A stretch of DNA of 64,000 bases, taken from contig NC_039512.1 in assembly GCF_003672135.1 (NCBI RefSeq), positions 12,354,874-12,418,873 on the forward strand, read 5' to 3'. Of this stretch, positions 10,822 to 21,083 are shown piece by piece. Every line of letters starts with the position of its first letter. Position 1 is the stretch's first letter. The notes under the pieces were generated by a model, which worked only from the letters and a program-made list of their open reading frames with translations, did no database searches and was not told the origin of the DNA. This DNA comes from Ooceraea biroi. Taxonomy: Eukaryota > Arthropoda > Insecta > Hymenoptera > Formicidae. A program made the translations under genes and the position numbers.

Positions 10822-11950
10822 ATGTCTGTTAAGTTATGCTAACTTAAAGTCAGTACCCCCACCACACAAAATCGAAATACTAAATATACAGGAATTAAGT
10901 GCTCTTTATGTGCTAATTATGTGCTCTATTCACGATTTTTGTGCTCAAGCGGTTTAGCGAGAAATCGCAATTAAAAATGGGGGTGCTGACTTAACGTAAG
11001 TTAGCACCCCCACTCATTGAAAATGCATACCAAACCAAAAACTTGGTACGCCAGAATTATGTGCTTTTTATGTGCTTTTAAGAGCATTACACAAAATTAT
11101 CCTATTTGAAATAGTTTAGGAGATGCATGTCAAAAAAGATCGATACATACATCACTGATACAAGAGTAAAGTGCCCGTTAAAATAGAGATAGCGAAATGA
11201 TTCTGGACTCAAAATGTTGCTCGATTTATGTGCTTTCGGAATATGCACCATGAGATTTTTGTGCTCATGCTTTATATACATATATTATATATATAAAACA
11301 ACAAAAAAACGTAATACAAAAATACAATGTATGATTTCCACAACATTCCACGCGAAGCGAGTTCCAGTCCCACGCTACATCGAGAGGGGGTGCGGGTGGG
11401 CCACCCGTTGTCGCAACAGTATTTTAACTGGCACTTTACTCTTGTAAGCATGGTGGTGCTAACGTTCGGGACGGTTGGTCGATCGAGAGGGATGAGCACA
11501 AAAATCTCATGGTGCATATTCCGAAAGCACATAAATCGAGCAACATTTTGAGTCCAGAATCATTTCGCTATCTCTATTTTAACGGGCACTTTACTCTTGT
11601 ATCAGTGATGTATGTATCGATCTTTTTTGACATGCATCTCCTAAACTATTTCAAATAGGATAAGTTTGTGTAATGCTCTTAAAAGCACATAAAAAGCACA
11701 TAATTCTGGCGTACCAAGTTTTTGGTTTGGTATGCATTTTCAATGAGTGGGGGTGCTAACTTACGTTAAGTCAGCACCCCCATTTTTAATTGCGATTTCT
11801 CGCTAAACCGCTTGAGCACAAAAATCGTGAATAGAGCACATAATTAGCACATAAAGAGCACTTAATTCCTGTATATTTAGTATTTCGATTTTGTGTGGTG
11901 GGGGTGCTAACTTAACAGACGTCAATTGATGTCTGTTAAGTTAGCACCCC
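10822..11950. mobile_element. Modular fold-back element with palindromic units and TGTGCT arrays
   Basis: A roughly 1.13-kb inverted repeat. The arms (about 10842-11267 and 11490-11917) are nearly perfect complements around a loop of about 220 bp. A direct repeat AATTGAGC flanks it (10814-10821 and 11951-11958), a candidate 8-bp target duplication. Four palindromic modules built from GTGCTAACTTAA and its complement sit at both ends and inside each arm (10979-11011 and 11749-11781). Each arm also carries about seven copies of TGTGCT, most of them as TATGTGCT. There is no transposase. Long fold-back structure with repeated subterminal motifs is known from FB-type and some hAT-like non-autonomous elements. 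The termini match neither clearly, so I leave it unclassified. The outermost 40 bp of the two ends are not symmetrical. Confidence 0.78.
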
Positions 11951-11958
11951 AATTGAGC

Positions 11959-12671
11959 GTGTGCACAGTGTGTAGGAGTATTAAAACAAGTTATTCTTTT
12001 TATTTCTTTTTATACCTATATTCTTCCATTTTTTGATATTCAACATAGCGTTGAGATGAATGTTATTGTCTGCATTGCTGCATTTTATAAAAGTACGTTC
12101 CAGAGAGGGCGTCTGAAAGACGTAAATTTTTCTTTCTAAGAGTATGATATGCAAAATTGAAAATAACATCCAAAAATTTTTCAATATGTCTCCACGCTCA
12201 TTTCATGCGATCTAAACCTAATATTATGTAGATTGTCTCTTTAACATAAAACGAATAGTATTTTACGTTACGTAAAATTTATATTACACGCGATGATATT
12301 GCGGAGCAAATCTTGAAAGATGTTGGAGAATCATTGGAATTCTTCTGGCGCACATATTGTCCAGAACTTGAAATTATAAAATTCAAGAATTAGTGCGTAA
12401 CACAAGCCGTGCCGTTTTTATTCCGCGGGATTTTGTTTGACAGCTAGAAAGTTTGTTTCATTCATAGTTTTTACGCTTTGGCGAGATATAGTGTAGGCAC
12501 CGCGTGGTATTATATTTCAAAGTGCATCTCTCGTATTTTTCTCGCAATTCGCGCGCACAGTGCTGAAATTTACACCTACACCGCCCGCAGTAATTTGAAT
12601 GTGTAACCTTTCGACTGCGTGTACCTTTATTACGTACGCGACATTTATTTTACTTTTGTTTTCCTCACAGT
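11959..12671. other. Intronic sequence left of the duplicated unit
   Basis: AT-rich, single-copy in the window, with no gene seen. It ends where similarity to 34,383 begins (shared AACCTTCCCTTGCATTAATT), so it is the true left flank of the repeated unit. Confidence 0.5.
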
Positions 12672-13322
12672 AACCTTCCCTTGCATTAATTGTACGTGAA
12701 GTTGCGTAAATAATTGCGCGAGAGTTCTCAGATACTGTCAATTATCTCGGCGGCGACGTGGCAAAAATTAGTGCGAGGTACTGTTTGCATTTCACTTTTT
12801 TTATTCAAATTTTTATTCACAACTAAATAAAAATTCCATAAAATGACTGTGCAACGAGAAACCTTCTGATGGAAGCATTGCAATTTCACCGGCGTGTAAA
12901 CGTATTCTACAAGTGCTACAAGAATTATTCGTGACGTCATCGTTTTCAAGATTCATGAGATCGTATCTTCGCGCGATTTAACCGCGCGGTGTACCGTCAA
13001 ATTAGAAAGATGCAATTTTAGATCAGCGTTCGATAGATAAATTCAGAGCGCTATCGGTCCGATCAATTTATGCGAATTGTTACATTACGTTATGGTGCTT
13101 TTTGCAAAGATAGCTAGGCTATCCCCCGAGTACTATCTACCCTTTCACTTCTCTGCCTCCTCCCTTGCGACCGGCTCTTAAACCCTTTCATGACACAATC
13201 GATGTTTACTGTCCGAGTGACCTGCTTGCGATTTACATACGATTATAATAACCACGACACATAATCGATCGATGCCGACGTTTCTCGCGCGGAGGAAAAG
13301 TACATGGAAGTCGTAATCTTAC

Positions 13323-13444
13323 CTCTCAATCGACATCGCGGTGAGAGTAACGACCGAGCAGATAGCCGACACACTCTGCATGTAGTGCACCGCTTTGCAT
13401 AAGAAGAGACCCATGGTCCACGTGTAGGAGAACAATTTCGCTAC
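13323..13444 (-). CDS. Class A neuropeptide GPCR, exon encoding TM3
   Basis: A 122-bp internal exon with a clear acceptor (GTTACAG, just above 13444) and donor (GTAAG, 13318-13322). It reads in phase 0: VAKLFSYTWTMGLFLCKAVH, then YMQSVSAICSVVTLTAMSIE, then AG of a split arginine codon. The cysteine at residue 16 is the conserved TM3 cysteine that pairs with ECL2. Exactly 25 residues later comes the arginine of ERY, completed by the next exon at 5289. That spacing is the canonical one for rhodopsin-family receptors. The intron to the next exon is 8.0 kb and holds the mariner and modular fold-back elements. The preceding TM1-TM2 exon was not found within the window. This copy reads through; its twin at 35032 does not. 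Confidence 0.93.
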
Positions 13445-14416
13445 CTGTAACAAACCAATCATGATATATAATAAAAATATATGAAGAAGAAAGAAGGAAG
13501 GAAGATGTGTACACGTGTGCGTATAAAGAAAACCAAAGCGATGGAGCCATCTTTGGGCTCGAGCGTCTCTCTTTCAAGAAAATTTGAAATCTCTCATGCA
13601 TAATTTTTATATTACTGTAGAACAGGGGAGGGAGAATAAACAGATACATGCATATAAATCCGAGTTAGCAGTAACAATCTTACTACTTGTTTTCCCAAAT
13701 GCACACAAAGTATTAGAAGTAAGACTCTTAATATATCGGAAAAAAATAGGAATTAAGAGACAGAGGAGTTATTATTCACAATAATAAAATTCGATTCTGC
13801 TTAGTGCTTTTCTTTTTCAAGAGACAGTAAATTCTCGGTCAGCTTATTCTAGTGCGAAAAATAATTCGTCAGTTCTCTTCATCGTCACGTTGTCTCGTCA
13901 CAGGCGCGTCTGTTAAGTTTTATTACGCGTGTCTGGAGTACATGACAGAGCGAAAGGGCAACCGGATGAAGGAGTGAAAGGAGACGGAGGAGAAGCAACG
14001 AAATCTCAGGCGCTCTTGCATTTCCGAGCACATCGCGGACATGCCTGCATGTACTCTTACTGTGCGCAACTCGAATATCTCGACGCAATTACTACACTAC
14101 TATTTGTCGGATTAAAGCCGCCCCTTCCTATGCGGGTGCGCGCGAGTGCCAATATAATTGCACGTGCGTGCACACATGGGGCCAGTTAATCGACCGCGTT
14201 GCGCATTACATCTCGGAACTCTTGCTTGCGATGTATCGATCTCTGCTCGTGCAACATCGGTTGTAGGCGATCATAGATCAAATAGCGCAAACATCGCTAT
14301 TATGGCATCAGTTCCTCCCTTTTGCACTTCTTGCTCTTTTCCCCGCAGTTTCCCAGCACACGATCTGAGGGATTTTCCTCTCTATTTTAAGGACGGTATT
14401 CATAGACTGTTCTATA
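13445..14416. other. Intron 5' of the TM3 exon
   Basis: Unique apart from its twin in copy 5 (about 35152-36123). CpG-rich patches at 13900-14250 produce overlapping open frames on both strands with no recognisable domain. I see no TM1 or TM2 coding signal. Confidence 0.45.
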
Positions 14417-15056
14417 CAGGGTGGGCACCTAAAACAGGCCACCTGAATATCTCGGCTGTTATTGGTGATAGAAAAAAATGTGTCAGACCAAACTTGCATG
14501 GTTTCGAGGGACACATAATTTGTTCTAAATAGTTTTTTATTAGGTGGACGCGTAGAGGTCATATGAAGGTCAACTTCGTTTTTTAAATGGTATGATATGT
14601 TTTTTTACGTACCATCTAGTAGAGCGTTTGAAGATGCGCACATTGATCTACGGGTCAAAATCATTCAAGGTCACTGAAGGTTAAAATTTCTAAGGGCTAG
14701 AACTTTTTAATTTCTGAGTTTACAGTATTTTTAATAGCAGAGAACTCTAGGCAATATAAAGTAAATTATTTTCCCTTGCAGTTGGCCTTCAGTGACCTTG
14801 AATGATTTCGACCCGTAGATCAATGTGCGCATCTTCAAACGTTCTACTAGATGGTACGTAAAAAAATACATATCATACCATTTAAAAAAACGAAGTTGAT
14901 CTTCATACAACCTCTACGCGTCCACCTAATAAAAAACTATTTAGAACAAATTATGTGTCCCTCGAAACCATGCAAGTTTGGTCTGACACATTTTTTTCTA
15001 TCACAGCCAATAACAGCCGAGATATTCAGGTGGCCTCTTTTAGGTGCCTCACCCTG
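14417..15056. mobile_element. MITE-A fold-back element (copy in unit 1)
   Basis: A 640-bp element flanked by TA on both sides. The left end reads CAGGGTGGGCACCTAAAACA and the right end is the complement of CAGGGTGAGGCACCTAAAAG. The arms are complementary for roughly 270 bp, including the segments GTCAGACCAAACTTGCATGG and CGTACCATCTAGTAGA, around a short loop. TA flanks and CAGGGTG ends place it with non-autonomous Tc1/mariner elements. It has no coding capacity; open frames inside are arm sequence. Further copies lie at 36124, 44954 and 58557, and a fragment at 25993. Confidence 0.9.
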
Positions 15057-16314
15057 TATATATTTAGGTCGTCTTAAAGATGATCTTGAGATATTTGTAG
15101 GCAATCAGAGCTGTGTTGTATAATCTAAGAAGTGTACTTAAGATTATTTTGTTATAAGAATGGACTATGAATAACGTCCTAAAGTTCCTTTTTAGAGATT
15201 CTCTTATCTTATCTTCTTCCCTTCATCTATATCTTTTACGATCGACGAGGGAAGCGCAACGATAAATTGAAGATACTTTTCAAACGAAGTTTCAAATGAT
15301 AGATCTTGTCGGTGGAGTGATGGAGGTGCTGTCAACTTCAAAGGATTCAATTGCAGATTGATGAATGTTTAATTTTCATGTTCACAGCATAAAACGATGA
15401 CGCATGTGCATGTGCAATCAGTTTGTCATGCATTTTAAAAAACATTTTAATTAAAACTCAGTTTGGAAAGAAAACGATGGATAATTTACACATCGTCAAA
15501 TTGTTTTTACACAATGCGTGGAATATGTAAATTGTGCTATTATTATTATGCAACATTGAATGAATAGAATGAATAGTCAATATACGCAAATTTTTCAATA
15601 TTTTGTTACATATCCTTTGCATGCACTTTTGACACAGTTCCAGTAACTTTAGAATTCTTTAAACAATACGATGTCAGCTATCAATAAAATAGAAACTTGC
15701 GAGGAAAAGTTAGAGTAATTAGAATGAAGCGAAATCTTCTCGTTCTCATTTCTTTCCATTATGAAGAAGAGAGTAACTTCTGGAGAGCCATTTTGCGATT
15801 GGAGTTGAAATGCCCTATCGCTCAAAAAGCAGCACTTCGATTAGTCGCAAGGATTAAATTCGAAACTTCCGGGTCAAAGAAGATATCCCGTCTTTAATCA
15901 ACATCCCTACGTGCCACCTACCTCCTCCTACGTGTTAGACGCAGGTGTCTTTGTCGGTTTTGTATAAGCAGCCCTTTACACTCAACATTTACACTTGAAC
16001 TTCGTTAAAAGTCGAAGTTTGCGATTAAACTGTACTCGCATACAGAGTGCTGCGTGACACGTTATGTCAGCGTTACCCGCGAAATTAGATAGGGAGGAAG
16101 GGAGAGAGAGAGAGGGGGGGGGGAACGGAGAAAGCGAGCGAGATAAATTTAATCTCCGCATGCTCTCTTTCACGTGCACACACGCACGTGTATGTTGACG
16201 CATGGAAATCGAATTCTATTGCGATGGTGCCGCGACTCGCATTATTAAGAAGAGGAAGTGCTATCGAAATTCCTATCACTAATTTCTTAGGAAAAGAGAG
16301 AGAACGAGAAAAAG

Positions 16315-16318
<4 letters not shown>
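15057..16318. other. Intronic sequence in the repeated unit
   Basis: AT-rich, no exon seen. A 66-codon frame at 15697-15897 recurs unchanged in copies 2 and 5 only because those copies are near-identical, which is not evidence of selection. A G-run and GA-rich tract lies at about 16094-16140. Confidence 0.45.

Positions 16319-16367
<49 letters not shown>
16319..16367. repeat. (GA)n microsatellite
   Basis: About 24 GA units. The same array occurs at 24691-24742 (as CT, with a TT interruption), 27200-27250 and 38022-38070, with differing lengths. That length variation makes it a useful tag for telling the copies apart. Confidence 0.95.
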
Positions 16368-16369
<2 letters not shown>

Positions 16370-17371
16370 GATAGTTCAATGTAGATTTCGGATAAATCCT
16401 GCGATGACATGCGAAACAAGAGATACACTGTCGAAAAATGCGAATATGGGATTCAATATTTACGCACACTTGAAATCTTAGCGTATCGTCATCGCGAGTA
16501 ATAAGGGCGAAACGGAAGGCAACCTCGCGGGGGTGCGTGCCGAAATCCCCTTCTCTCGCCGAAGAAGGAAACTCTTCGAGTCGAGCAACGTGGTCAAAGT
16601 TCTTTTATTTAATTTTCTCGCGCGAGTCGAGGACTGTGTTCCGCTTTCCCGCGCTGACAGACCAATTTCGCGGCGGCGTTTCTCTTTTTGCGCGATGCCA
16701 CCATTATTGGGGAATGGCCAATTTGCGACAAGTTCCGCCGTAATTGCCGACGACGTTTCCACGCGACTGCAATGAACCGGTAGATTGTTTGCAGGACCTG
16801 GCCGAAGTCAGGGCTGCGCGAGGGTTGTCGCGGCAAGAAACTCACCGTACAATCGATAATTAATCTATCACTCGCGCGCAACAAAGCCACAGCAAGAAAG
16901 GATCGCGCGAAAGAAACAAGGGTTTGCGTTACACGCGCGAAAGAAATGAGCAACTTAATTACGGTGCTGCGAAATCCTCGTGGAAAGAGAAGAAAAAGTG
17001 AAAGAAACTCTGAGACCGCAAGGGATGTAAAGAAGTGCGCAAAGAAAATGCCAAGATATCGTTTATACAGAGACTTTCCAATCAAATTTCTGCAAAGGAA
17101 AAATTCATTCGACTTATTTTGAAACAATTTGCATAATTCCAGATAAAGAAATTGAACTAATTCGAGTGTACTAATTCGAAATAAAACGGGTTTTTGTAAA
17201 TATCCAGTTTTACAGAATCGCGAATCTCGCGTCGTTATATTACATTGTGTCAATCGTATCACATCATGTCAAAAGATCAGTTTGTCATGCATGGTTTAAC
17301 GCAATCGCGTGTCTCCTGTGTGGCCAATTCGTTCCGGGAATCGTTTTATACCGGTTCGAATCGGGACGGGC

Positions 17372-17407
17372 TATAAATAACGAGCGCAGCGTTCGGTCTT
17401 TTCATTT
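17372..17407 (+). promoter_or_regulatory. Candidate TATA plus initiator core promoter
   Basis: TATAAATA at 17372-17379 is followed by TCATTT at 17402-17407. Its A lies 32 bp downstream of the first T of the TATA box, which fits the insect TATA-Inr arrangement (Inr consensus TCAKTY). The site sits in a CpG-rich patch with no other promoter, about 440 bp upstream of the 101-codon open frame. The motifs are short and could arise by chance; there is no independent evidence of transcription. The same arrangement recurs in copy 5 at about 39,075 and, inverted, in copy 2. Confidence 0.3.
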
Positions 17408-17841
17408 TCGCGGTACCAACCGCTCATCAGAACAGTCCTAGTACAATTTATTTCTATCCATTTCCTCTTTGCTCCACGCGGAAGATAGAACGGGGAACGT
17501 CCGATATGACAATCTGAAACTACTCCTCGGCGATTGCGAAATTCCATTATCGCGTGCGGAAACGGAATCGGTTATTCAAGGAACAATCGTTTTCTTTGCC
17601 AGAAATTAAGATATTATTCTTCTCTTTGATGAAGAATAATGACTGAAAATAGAGAGTACTGAGACATTAAATATCGAAAGTTGCAAGAGATAAATGAGAA
17701 ATTATTAATGAAAGCTTTCTTTGTTTAATTTCGGTCAAGTCTCGTTTCATCGAGTTCGTAATTCGAGCGATTAATCACGAGGGCAGTTTAACGTTCAAAA
17801 ACTGGTGGCTTATGATGATGTTTCGAGGTTCCAGTTAAGGG

Positions 17842-18147
17842 ATGTTCCATTGGCCTAGATTTATCGACGATGAAAAGCTGATAGGGACGCGAGTTTACAG
17901 CAATACTACTGTATTGACAGTCCGTGGAGCAACAATTGGAAACGTTCTCCCGTTAATTCAAATGCAGCCCGCGGCAGGCCATTCGATGACAAATACTCAG
18001 ACTTTAATCGACAATCTGGCCTCTGGGATACAGGATGATGGAGTCGGTTCTAGCTTTCGAAAGGCCACGTTCGTCACGTTGCACGCATTTCAGATCATCG
18101 ATCGCGGAATGAACTTTATGAAGAAATGGGACATGTATAATAAATAA
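17842..18147 (+). CDS. Hypothetical 101-residue open frame (copy 1)
   Basis: An ATG-started frame of 101 codons preceded by an in-frame TAA six bases upstream. The protein starts MFHWPRFIDDEKLIGTRVYS and ends MNFMKKWDMYNK. It has a balanced amino-acid composition but no signal peptide, membrane segment or motif that I recognise. Identical translations occur in copies 2 and 5, which only reflects near-identity of the DNA. In copies 3 and 4 it is broken by single-base indels. It may be chance. A TATA/Inr pair lies 440 bp upstream. Confidence 0.25.
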   Translation: MFHWPRFIDDEKLIGTRVYSNTTVLTVRGATIGNVLPLIQMQPAAGHSMTNTQTLIDNLASGIQDDGVGSSFRKATFVTLHAFQIIDRGMNFMKKWDMYNK

Positions 18148-19967
18148 ATTATCGGCACGGATCATGAACGAAACTCTTTGCGGTGGTGTCTACAATCATG
18201 GATCAGCTGCGATCGGCAGCTCGAATAATGCAATAACGTGGCGATGTCTGTAACGAACATGCAAACGGGCTTCAATAACGTATGGTTACTGGCAATGTTG
18301 CGTGACAATATTTGCGCATCCGATTATCGAATTAATTTCGGAAGCGATGCGGTGACGTGTATTAACGCATGTGATACCTTGTGATATGGTAGCATGCAAC
18401 GTTTAAGCGCAAGATGGAGAATTATGATAATTATGATAATTAGCGAGTAATGACTTGGTTACGCTAAGACGACGAATAAATAATTATTGCGTGTATCAAT
18501 GATAGTTAAAACGTGCTTGTTTCAGGCTTTATTAATGATTGATTCTGTAATTTTAATTGTGCCATCGTGAGACAAAAAGTTTTGATTCATAATAAAAGTC
18601 TTTTTTTTAAACAAAAAGTGCAACTATTAATAAGTATGCGTAGAGATACGCGATGTCCTCTTGCATAGTTTTGAGAATTGGAAATTCTTTGCATGCAAAT
18701 ATTTTGTATTTTTAAATATTACGACAATATTCAGATAAATATTGGTCGTAATTCTATAGTATAACTGTATTAGTAATCAAATAATGATTTTTCAAAACTT
18801 GATGAATTAAAATATATGAAATAAAAGTACTCTTTATTTAAAAGGTAAAAGATGCAATAATATCAACTTTTATTACCGTCACGAGTCTTTTGACAATTTT
18901 GAAACAGGTAATGAATTAATATGCGAAATTACAGTAATATTCACGCGCGTTTTATTTTTCAAGTTGAAATCATCGAATATCGGGTTGAATCTCGAAGAGA
19001 GCATAAATAAAATTACGCACGAGTAATGAAGTAAAACTGAGCGGATAATACGCGATTATCAGGGCAAGCCATCGTTACTTCAAATAGAAAATCAATTACA
19101 GTGCTCACGTTAAATTTATCTGCGTAATTGGCAATGCTCGTGGGAATAATCTGGCAAACGCACAAGCTCCTTTGTCAAATAACGCTATTAGTATCGATTG
19201 TTAAGCAATCGCATGCAGAGTATGCTGAGAACATTCCGCTTCTATCATTACCCCTTAATGGACGGAACTTTGATCAATTCGTGATTGATCTTTCTTCCAG
19301 CGTAAATTAAAGCGACAACTTTTGAGTAATTACAATAACGGCCAAAATAAGAGCTTTCAAGAGAGACCGTTCCTCATTTTAGAGGACGTTGCTTTAATTT
19401 ATTTCATTTTGCAATGCACGATGTTAAAACACACTCGGAACACACTAATGATGAGTTGCCTCGTATCTCTCTCTGAGAAAAATCCAACTGTCGGTATTTT
19501 GACGATATCGAGTATAAATCTGTTTTTTTTTTCTAATTCTGAACGTATCGCAATCCTAAATGACATGGCCATTAGGTTCGCGAAATAAAGAACAGGCGTA
19601 ACTTGAATATAAATGACGCAAGTAAATTACATTTATTGCAATGAGCGGATGATGCTATTTCCGCGTGCGCCAAGATTTCCGTAGTGCAGCTGTTCATTAA
19701 GCTTATCATATTTCCACTGGCATGGCACGTAGGGAGATTATCTTGGCGCAATAAAAAGCAAATTTTGCCACATACATATTCGCGGTACATTAAATTCATT
19801 GCCGTCTACTTCAGCTCATTCTCATACGAAAACAGTCCAGTAGTTCAGCTATTTCAAAGACAAATGTCGCCCCTTGAGACTTATTCGTACAAATATACCT
19901 GATGCGTGAAATACCAAATTTGCGTGCGTGCTATATTAAAATATGATGCTATATATATATATATATA
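18148..19967. other. AT-rich end of the repeated unit
   Basis: No gene seen. It ends in a short (TA)n run that forms the target site of MITE-B. Several homopolymer-length differences from copy 5 begin here. Confidence 0.5.
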
Positions 19968-21083
19968 CAGTGCTGGCAAAAAGTCCGGAACGGTTAAAAA
20001 TCTTGGAAAATAATGATTTAGTGGAAAAATGTTTCAAACAAAAGTATAGGGCTTAAAAAACTCTATTAGATGATGATATATATTTGACCTTGGTATGACC
20101 TTGGAAAGCCCGGTCATGGTCAACATAAAATCTTAAATGGAAACCCCTATTTTTTATTACATATTCTTGTAGCTTAGCTCGAGAGCCTTTCCCGAAACGC
20201 TATAATAAATTTTTTTCTCTTACGATTTTTGACTTATAAGGCTTGAAGGTTACACAGTACCGCCGGCATTAGATTCCCAGGTGTACCGCGTGGAGGTTGC
20301 ACGGTCGATTTACACCTCTTTGTGTGTGGTGCGTGCGTGCGTGCGTGCGTGTGTGCGTATGTGCGTGTATAAGCGCGTGTGTGTTCTTCATAAAACTAAT
20401 TTCACGAAAATAGTTTATACTCGTATGTACGAACAACGGCATTAATGCCATCCGAAAATACGTGTGACGCACACTAAGAAAGCGCGTCACTTATAAACTT
20501 CTCGGTATAGGTGAGGGTTCCGATAACTATTTTGCTCGCTCGTGTTTACCTCACCTACAACCGGCATTGTTAAGCGACCCGATCGTTGTGTGCGATCACA
20601 CGGGTATTCGGACGCCGTTGTTCGTACATACGAGTATAAACTATTTTCGTGAAATTAGTTTTATGAAACACACACCGCTTATACACGCACACATACGCAC
20701 GCACGCACGCACGCACCACACACACACACAGAGGTGTAAATCCGACCGTGCAACCTCCACGCGGTACACCTTGGGGAATTCTAATGCCGGCGTACTGTGT
20801 AACCTTCAAGCCTTATAAGTCAAAAATACGTAAGAGAAAAAAATTTATTATAGCGTTTCGGAAAGCTCTCGAGCTAAGCTACAAGAATATGTAATAAAAA
20901 TAGGGGTTCCATTTAAGATTTTTATGTTGACCATGACCGGGCTTTCCAAGGTCATACCAAGGTCAAATATATATCATCATCTAATAGAGTTTTTAAGCCC
21001 TATACTTTTTGTTTGAAACATTTTTCCACTAAATCATTATTTTCCAAGATTTTTAACCGTTCCGGAACTTTTTGCCAGCACTG
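19968..21083. mobile_element. MITE-B fold-back element at the first reversal point
   Basis: A 1116-bp element with termini CAGTGCTGGCAAAAAGTCCG and the complement of CAGTGCTGGCAAAAAGTTCC, set in a (TA)n run. The arms are complementary for about 450 bp and contain the segment GACCTTGGTATGACCTTGG. A (GTGC)n/(GTGT)n tract lies near the inner end of the left arm and its complement near the inner end of the right arm. A single loop of about 200 bp is present in the same orientation as in copy 5. The left flank is unit copy 1 and the right flank is the reverse complement of that same flank. Tc1/mariner affinity is inferred from the CAGTG ends and TA target. There is no transposase. Confidence 0.88.

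Larger units (their letters stand above)
12672..19967 (+). repeat. Repeated unit, copy 1 (forward, clean)
   Basis: A 7296-bp segment matched by copy 5 (34383-41684, 7302 bp) almost base for base. Its right part is also matched by copies 2, 3 and 4. It contains the TM3 exon, one MITE-A, a (GA)n array, a TATA/Inr site and a 101-codon open frame. Quality falls towards its right end: after about 19.1 kb it lacks single bases in homopolymer runs that copy 5 retains, for example around 19,340, 19,850 and 19,920. The unit is followed directly by a MITE-B and then by its own reverse complement. Confidence 0.95.

Noticed and set aside
16188..16481. Arg-Glu repeat protein frames over (GA)n arrays, and Ser-Leu frames on the other strand
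   Set aside because: These are translations of a dinucleotide microsatellite whose length differs between copies.
16609..17262. 217-codon minus-strand open frame (also at 38312-38965)
   Set aside because: It spans a CpG-rich patch and a purine-rich tract, has no domain, and persists only because the two copies are near-identical. A stretch reading SLAVSE looks TM2-like but lacks the rest of a TM1-TM2 signature.
17340..17375. tRNA-like T-arm, CCGGTTCGAATCGGG
   Set aside because: No acceptor stem, D-arm or anticodon arm can be formed around it, and it directly precedes a TATA motif instead.
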